The notes under the pieces were generated by a model. It saw only the letters and a list, made by a program, of their open reading frames with translations. It was not told the origin of the DNA and made no database searches. A stretch of 64,000 nt of DNA, from positions 73,732 to 137,731 of the forward strand of contig CAUQQF010000004.1 in NCBI GenBank assembly GCA_963520375.1. Reading direction: 5' to 3'. A program made the position numbers and the translations under genes. Shown here piece after piece: positions 59,381-64,000 of this stretch (the first letter of the stretch is position 1; the number at the start of each line of letters is the position of its first letter). This stretch comes from JABCPE02 sp963520375 (lineage in GTDB: Bacteria > Bacteroidota > Bacteroidia > Flavobacteriales > Weeksellaceae).

Positions 59381-61723
59381 ATGGTTAGAAAGATTCTAAG
59401 CACAGGTTTCGTATTGGCTTCTATCGGCCTATATGCGCAAGCTGTAATTACAGGGGAAGTGCATGATACCTCAGGAAATGCTATTCCGAATGTGAAGGTA
59501 AGTTTTGAGGGGTCTACTACAGAAACAGTTACTGATGGTAATGGTAAGTTTACCATCAATATACCATCCTCAAAAGGAACACTGACTTTCTCAGCAGAAA
59601 ATTTTCATCCATTCAGCAGAAGTGTAGGAGCGAATACTCCTGTAGTCTATGTGGTGATGAAGGAGGGTTCTAAAGAAATACCAGAAGTGGTGATTTCTAC
59701 ACAGAAAAAATTAGAAGTTAATAAACTAAATATTAAAAACCTAGATGCTCCAATGACTGTAAATGTGCTCAACCGTGCAGTATTACAGAAATGGAATATT
59801 AACAATATAGAGGAGGCTTCTAAGATGGTTGCTGGGGTAAATCCAGTGAAGCAGTATGCTGGTTTCCAGTTCTTTAACATTAGAGGGTTTGATAACTTTG
59901 TGGTTCTATATGATGGAATCAGAGATGAAAGACATACCATCACTCAGAGTGCTCCTGTTGCCAGCTTTGCCAATGTGGAGAGAGTAGAGTTCTTGAAAGG
60001 GCCTTCTGGTGATATGTTTGGACACTCTGCATTGGGTGGGATTATTAACATTATTAGAAAAAAGCCAACTTACACGACTCAGGGTGAAGCGAAATTCACT
60101 ATCGGAAGCTACAATACATATAATGTAGAAATGGGAGTAGGAGGACCTATTTCTAACAAGTTGAGATACCGTGTAGATGCAGGGCTGATGAATACAGATG
60201 GCTTTAAAGGGATAAAGGAAAAGAATTTCAACTCTTCCCTCATGCTACAATATACGCCAGACCACCAAAACACATTGGAGTTCTTTGCACAGTATAATAA
60301 TGACTACTATGGGGCAGATATTGGTGTTCCTGCAACAAATGACGGAAAACCTTACGACTGGATAAATCCTATGATAAACTTATCTGATACTCGTGATCGT
60401 CTAAAAAACGAGAAAAAGGAATTTTATTTGAAATACAAACATAGATTTGATTTCGGAGGAGCTCTTGACTATAAGCTTTCCTATTTTGATGATTCAATAG
60501 ATTATTTGGCGGAAGAGGTTCTTTTTGTGGATAAAGCTACAAATACTTTATCTAGAAGAAATGGTCCAACTTTCTTTAATCATGTTACAAGACCATTGAT
60601 GAATCAGCTTGATTTTAGTTTTGGATTTAAAACATGGGACTTTAAGCATAAAATGATTGTAGGGAATACTTTCTCTTATTTGGATAGAAAAACTAGGAAA
60701 GGAACTGTTGCAGAGGGGACAAGTGGTCAGAATATTCCTATCGTATCGCCTATTCTTGGGATGGGAGAGAGAAGAGTGGATATAGATAGGGTGGTTTCTA
60801 TGAAAGAAGTGGTTACAGGATTTTATCTTCAAGATTGGATAGAATTTGCAGATAGATTTAAAGTTTTACTTGGTGGAAGATATGATTATTTTGATGGAAT
60901 GTATGATGGGGAAAGATTAATAACAGCACAGCCAAACCCTAATAAAGGATTTTATCACAACTTCACTTATAGAGCTGCGCTTTCATTCCAGCCAATTAAG
61001 GATTTCATGACTATTTATGCATCTTCTTCTAGTTTCTTCAAACCTACTCGTTCTCATGACCATAGAACAGGAAAACTCTTTAAACCAGAAGAAGGAATCC
61101 AGATGGAAGGGGGAATTAAATTAGAAAAGAAAGACAGGCTAAATGTTACCATTTCAGGATTTTACATAGAGAAGAAAAACCTTCTTGTGGGGCACTATGT
61201 GATAAACCAAGTAGGAAAAGCGTATTCTAGAGGTTTTGAAGTAGATGCAGATGCAGAAATCTTCAAAGGGCTTTACGCTAAAGTAGGTTATGCATTTACT
61301 GATGCGTTCCTAGGAATGCAGGAGCCAGAGCCAGGAAAAGCGGACCTATCCCACAACAAAACTCCATGGACGCCTAAACACTCTTTCAATGCATGGGCAA
61401 ACTATGAGCCTCGTACATTTATGAAAGGCTTTGGGGTTGGTTTAGGAGTGTTCTATACTGATAAAACATATAGAACTGAGAAGAATGACCAAATTCTTCC
61501 TGCATACACTCTACTAAATGGTGTAATCTATTATCAGGCGAAGAATAACATCAGAATAGGGCTGAATGTAGAAAATATTTTGAACAAAACATATTACAAC
61601 AATGCTCTTTCTAGCAATGATTTGTATTCTAATGATTCTGCGGATGAGCCATATCAGGCTACTTTCCAGATTAACCCAGGTAGAAATAGAAATTATAAAC
61701 TGACGATATCATATTCATTTTAA
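59381..61723 (+). CDS. TonB-dependent siderophore-type receptor
   Basis: 780 residues with a signal peptide (MVRKILSTGFVLASIGLYAQ). An N-terminal carboxypeptidase-regulatory-like domain (about 22-92: GEVHDTSGNAIPNVKVSFEG) is followed by a plug (LDAPMTVNVLNRAVLQKWN, FFNIRGFDNFVVLYDGIRDE, VEFLKGPSGDMFGHSALGG, IINIIRKKP) and a barrel ending in TISYSF. Plug and barrel are like FhuA/FpvA-type ferric siderophore receptors. It lies 43 bases after the ATPase gene without a terminator, giving a complete outer-to-inner membrane import route. Confidence 0.94.
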   Translation: MVRKILSTGFVLASIGLYAQAVITGEVHDTSGNAIPNVKVSFEGSTTETVTDGNGKFTINIPSSKGTLTFSAENFHPFSRSVGANTPVVYVVMKEGSKEIPEVVISTQKKLEVNKLNIKNLDAPMTVNVLNRAVLQKWNINNIEEASKMVAGVNPVKQYAGFQFFNIRGFDNFVVLYDGIRDERHTITQSAPVASFANVERVEFLKGPSGDMFGHSALGGIINIIRKKPTYTTQGEAKFTIGSYNTYNVEMGVGGPISNKLRYRVDAGLMNTDGFKGIKEKNFNSSLMLQYTPDHQNTLEFFAQYNNDYYGADIGVPATNDGKPYDWINPMINLSDTRDRLKNEKKEFYLKYKHRFDFGGALDYKLSYFDDSIDYLAEEVLFVDKATNTLSRRNGPTFFNHVTRPLMNQLDFSFGFKTWDFKHKMIVGNTFSYLDRKTRKGTVAEGTSGQNIPIVSPILGMGERRVDIDRVVSMKEVVTGFYLQDWIEFADRFKVLLGGRYDYFDGMYDGERLITAQPNPNKGFYHNFTYRAALSFQPIKDFMTIYASSSSFFKPTRSHDHRTGKLFKPEEGIQMEGGIKLEKKDRLNVTISGFYIEKKNLLVGHYVINQVGKAYSRGFEVDADAEIFKGLYAKVGYAFTDAFLGMQEPEPGKADLSHNKTPWTPKHSFNAWANYEPRTFMKGFGVGLGVFYTDKTYRTEKNDQILPAYTLLNGVIYYQAKNNIRIGLNVENILNKTYYNNALSSNDLYSNDSADEPYQATFQINPGRNRNYKLTISYSF

Positions 61724-61741
61724 TAACTAATTTTTATCTAG

Positions 61742-61775
61742 AAACAGACTATTTTTCGGAATAGTCTGTTTTTTT
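61742..61775 (+). terminator. Terminator after the TonB-dependent receptor gene
   Basis: AAACAGACTATT and AATAGTCTGTTT form a 12-pair stem with a 6-base loop, followed by TTTT. Confidence 0.88.
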
Positions 61776-61833
61776 AATTGTACATCGTGATACAAAATAG
61801 AGTCATATTAGCGTTATTCAAAGGAAAAACCTT

Positions 61834-61841
61834 TATCTTTG
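61834..61841 (+). promoter_or_regulatory. -7 box of the ExbB-like gene
   Basis: TATCTTTG, 16 bases before the start codon; no clear -33 element. Confidence 0.55.
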
Positions 61842-61857
61842 TCAAAAATTAAAATAT

Positions 61858-62490
61858 ATGGAGAAGGGAAATCAAATTTCACTTTGGGAATTGCTCTTTA
61901 GCGGACAGATGGTTACTAGTTTTTTTGTGGTGGCTATGTTTGTCCTTGCAGTGGTCGTTTTGTATTCGTTTTTTGAGAAATATCTATCACTAAAATCGAT
62001 GGATACAGAAGAAGATGATTTTTTGGATAATATAGCAGACTGTCTGTATGACCACCGCCTTGATTCTGCAAAGGATTTATGCAAAAGAATTTCTTCTCCA
62101 GAAGCCAGAATCATAAGAAAAGGATTAGAAAAAATAGACAAATCTTCGCTGGAGATGTTTGTCACAATAGTCAATCAGAGAGAAACAGAAATCATCCAAC
62201 TGCGAAAAAACCTGTTTAAATTCAGTCTTTGGGCGAGGGTGGTTTTGTTCTTGGGAGTTCTAGGAACGGGTATTTCTATCATTTTCTTTTTTTCAGAAGG
62301 TTTTTCAGATTTGTCTGATGAGCGTTTTTATACTTCGTTTTTCCCAGTGAGCATCGGAGCTATGTTAGGAGGACTTATTTATATATTTAAATTGATTTTA
62401 GGTTCACTGACATATAGAATAGAATTGTCACTGAAAATGGGAGAAAATAAATTTCTGGAAATCATAGAAGAAATCAAAAACATGAATTAA
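61858..62490 (+). CDS. ExbB/TolQ/MotA-like proton channel protein (divergent)
   Basis: 210 residues with three membrane helices (about 19-40, 123-146, 160-184) and a cytoplasmic loop between the first two, the plan of ExbB. The third helix region SIGAMLGGLIYIFKLILGSL replaces the usual Thr/Ala-rich motif, so it is divergent. It precedes a TonB-like gene by 1 base, and ExbD, the usual partner, is not encoded here. Probably energises the receptor encoded upstream. Confidence 0.78.
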   Translation: MEKGNQISLWELLFSGQMVTSFFVVAMFVLAVVVLYSFFEKYLSLKSMDTEEDDFLDNIADCLYDHRLDSAKDLCKRISSPEARIIRKGLEKIDKSSLEMFVTIVNQRETEIIQLRKNLFKFSLWARVVLFLGVLGTGISIIFFFSEGFSDLSDERFYTSFFPVSIGAMLGGLIYIFKLILGSLTYRIELSLKMGENKFLEIIEEIKNMN

Positions 62491-62491
62491 G

Positions 62492-63214
62492 ATGAACAAG
62501 GTAAAAAGCATAGGATTGACAGCAGTTATCAGCATTCTATTTGTAGGAGTGCTGCACATTATCCCTATAAATAAAAAACAAAGAGAAAAAGATGAATTGA
62601 CCAAAAATGTTTCGATAGAAGAGGATTTAGAATTCCGAGATTCTTTGGCTCAAAACATTTCATTGGATCTGCCTATGGTGGATGAAGTGCAAAATGTACA
62701 GCCACTTCCACCTCAGCCTTCGGAAGCTCCTAAAAAACAGGAAGTTCCTATAGAAAAGCCAGCTGAACCCGTGAAAGAAGAAGTGGCTGCATCAAAAGAA
62801 CCAGCGACTAATGAAGAAGTAAAAAAAGAAGAGCCTAAGAAAAAAGAAACAAAAAAGGAAATCGCTGATGCAAAAACAGCCAAGACAAAAGAAGCCAACG
62901 CTAAAAAAGAGGCTGAAGCCAAAAAAGAAGTCGTAAAGGAAAGCAAAATAGGCGTTGATAGGAAATTGATTTCAGGAATTCCAGGAACTAATAATTATAA
63001 AGGAAAACTTCCTGCCCATAGCGTGAAAGAAAAAGGCTCTATCACGATTTCTTATGTAGTAGATGCGAATGGAAGGGTGATTTCTGCCCAAAGAGTGGGA
63101 GGGCTGAGGTCTCGTAATGCGATAAATAACGCCATCACAATGGTCAAAAAACATGTGAAAGCTGAAAAAGGAAAAACACAATCCACAGGAACATATACGA
63201 TTGAATTTAAATAA
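62492..63214 (+). CDS. TonB-like energy transducer
   Basis: 240 residues. One N-terminal membrane anchor (SIGLTAVISILFVGVLHIIP) is followed by a long proline-, glutamate- and lysine-rich spacer (about 65-150: PQPSEAPKKQEVPIEKPAEP and many EEPKKKE-type repeats). The C-terminal domain (about 155-240) contains KGSITISYVVDANGRVISAQ and a final strand TGTYTIEF. This is the TonB plan: span the periplasm and pull on outer-membrane receptors. The C-terminal part is like the AgmX/PglI or TonB C-domain type. Next to the receptor and ExbB-like genes it is likely their energy link. Confidence 0.85.
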   Translation: MNKVKSIGLTAVISILFVGVLHIIPINKKQREKDELTKNVSIEEDLEFRDSLAQNISLDLPMVDEVQNVQPLPPQPSEAPKKQEVPIEKPAEPVKEEVAASKEPATNEEVKKEEPKKKETKKEIADAKTAKTKEANAKKEAEAKKEVVKESKIGVDRKLISGIPGTNNYKGKLPAHSVKEKGSITISYVVDANGRVISAQRVGGLRSRNAINNAITMVKKHVKAEKGKTQSTGTYTIEFK

Positions 63215-63240
63215 GCAATGAAAATTGCTTATTTCTTTAT
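63211..63240 (+). terminator. Terminator of the ExbB-TonB unit
   Basis: ATAAGCAA and TTGCTTAT form an 8-pair stem around TGAAAA, followed by T-rich sequence; the stem includes the stop codon of the TonB-like gene. Confidence 0.7.
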
Positions 63241-63251
63241 TGTAATTTTAA

Positions 63252-63744
63252 AAAGTAGAATCTTTGTTTTGGCTGGGAACGAAAATTGCTTATCAGAATT
63301 TAGAGATACCTTTTTATAGGAAAGCGTATTTTTTCTATGAAAGTTTCATATTGAATCAAAAAAACAAAATAGAGTTGTTTTTCTTTTTTGCATATTGATA
63401 GAATATATTGGAATGATAAATTTATTGCAGACACTAATATTATCTACACATTCAAACATAATTTAAAATTAGAACTTCATTTTAATACGAATGATGAAGA
63501 ACAGATTTATTATTCCACTATATTTTTCTGTGCAGCCAATCTATTTATGAAATAAAATACATTCTTTATACTTATATATTATGCTGACAAAAATTATTTT
63601 CATCAAATTTTAGAAAATAATTCCTGCAAATTTTGAAACAAAAACTATTCATCATCTCATTTTAGAGCCGAATTTATTGCAATTATATTTTATTTTGCTC
63701 CCAAAATCTATTCTAAAAGGAACGAAATAACCAATAAAAAATAA
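63252..63744 (+). pseudogene. Decayed coding sequence, family unknown
   Basis: No intact gene lies between 63215 and 64000, but two reading frames look like former coding sequence. Frame one (63252-63398) runs 48 codons and reads LFWLGTKIAYQNLEIPFYRK then AYFFYESFILNQKNKIE. Frame two (63373-63744) reads HIDRIYWNDKFIADTNIIYT, FKHNLKLELHFNTNDEEQIY, then AANLFMK, and continues with ADKNYFHQILENNSCKF and HFRAEFIAIIFYFAPKIYSK; it is broken only by a TAA at 63553 and a TGA at 63634. In DNA this AT-rich, stops should occur about every dozen codons by chance. A shift of frame near 63375-63395 would join the two. No start codon is convincing. Confidence 0.45.
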
Positions 63745-63834
63745 GTTTTTTAAATTAAAGCTAAATCAACCTTAACTTTTTCATATTATAAATCAGCGGG
63801 TTATTTGAATTATTGCAAAAAACTTTCAAAAGAA

Positions 63835-63866
63835 CTTGTTTAGTAATATTAAGTTTTCTATTTTTG
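63835..63866 (+). promoter_or_regulatory. Promoter 1 near the right edge
   Basis: CTTG (63835-63838), 20 bases, TATTTTTG (63859-63866). It reads out of the window; what follows (a mini-frame of 8 codons at 63896-63922) does not look like a gene. Confidence 0.6.
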
Positions 63867-63967
63867 CAATCTGAATCATCCACAGAGGGGTGTTCATGAG
63901 AGTAGAAGTTTTTTTTAGTTGAAAATGAGTGATTCAAAAAAACATTTTAAAAAAAGTTTAAAAAAAT

Positions 63968-63998
63968 TTTGTCAGTTCAAAAAAACTTTATACTTTTG
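63968..63998 (+). promoter_or_regulatory. Promoter 2 at the right edge
   Basis: TTTG (63968-63971), 19 bases, TACTTTTG (63991-63998), a full consensus match ending 2 bases from the window edge. The transcribed gene lies beyond it. Two strong promoters in series are typical of rRNA operons, but the gene itself is not visible. Confidence 0.75.
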
Positions 63999-64000
63999 CA

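Noticed and set aside
63896..63922. Mini-frame of 8 codons after promoter 1
   Set aside because: A leader peptide is conceivable but the sequence shows no regulatory codons or attenuator after it.
63925..64000. Open frame MSDSKKHF... running to the window edge
   Set aside because: It is lysine-rich low-complexity text overlapping a consensus promoter (63968-63998), so a real gene start here is unlikely.
1..64000. CRISPR arrays, tRNA genes and insertion sequences
   Set aside because: No regularly spaced repeats, cloverleaf-like sequences, transposase genes or terminal inverted repeats were recognised; tRNA detection by eye is limited and a covariance-model scan would settle it.

Overview
The window looks like a chromosomal segment of a flavobacterium (Bacteroidota), most like the Chryseobacterium/Weeksellaceae group. 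The evidence is promoters of the Bacteroidota type (TTG or TTTG, then 19-21 bases, then TAnnTTTG), A-rich start contexts without Shine-Dalgarno sequences, ribosomal proteins with flavobacterial features, and families common in that class (S9 peptidase, M14 and M42 enzymes, DUF4294, DUF4920, SulP plus beta-carbonic anhydrase, TonB receptors). The genus is not fixed by what can be read here.

Layout. 1-1302: two minus-strand envelope proteins, one cut by the window edge. 1356-15292: one long S10-spc-alpha ribosomal operon from rplC to rplQ, including secY, infA and rpoA, with a clear promoter in front and a terminator behind; rpsJ is not in front of rplC. Four spacers inside it carry inverted or direct repeats that may be regulatory. 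15325-20476: a secreted S9 peptidase, then thiL, a dCMP-deaminase-like gene, xerD and a Nudix hydrolase. 20484-26190: a SulP anion transporter facing a minus-strand run of sodium/proton antiporter, glycosyltransferase, hexapeptide acetyltransferase and beta-carbonic anhydrase. 26290-28955: groES and groEL separated by an extra gene. 28990-30084: a very AT-rich pair, a P-loop protein and a two-helix membrane protein, of unknown function. 30213-39201: a WG-repeat lipoprotein, two exporters, a secreted protein, an M3 peptidase, a hemerythrin and uvrB. 39309-40795: a tandem pair of PepSY-like lipoproteins, each with its own promoter and an identical terminator. 40849-55666: metabolic, tRNA-modification, envelope and repair genes (ilvE, mnmD, fRMsr, M42, MerR, POT transporter, thioredoxin-like, DUF4920, OFA-type MFS, YceI, metG, porin, M14, ruvC). 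55715-56392: trmB. 56498-63214: a TonB-dependent metal-chelate uptake locus (binding lipoprotein, permease, ATPase, outer-membrane receptor, ExbB-like and TonB-like proteins). 63215-64000: no intact gene; a decayed reading frame and two promoters pointing out of the window.

How genes work together. The first third makes ribosome, translocon and RNA polymerase alpha subunit together. SulP and carbonic anhydrase fit bicarbonate supply. The right-hand locus forms a nearly complete import path from outer-membrane receptor to cytoplasmic ATPase, with its own energising proteins but no visible ExbD. I saw no tRNA, rRNA, CRISPR array, insertion sequence or phage genes inside the window. The best candidates for something not described before are the gene between groES and groEL, the AT-rich pair after groEL, the paired-hairpin element before rpsH, and the detached signal peptide before the M14 enzyme.
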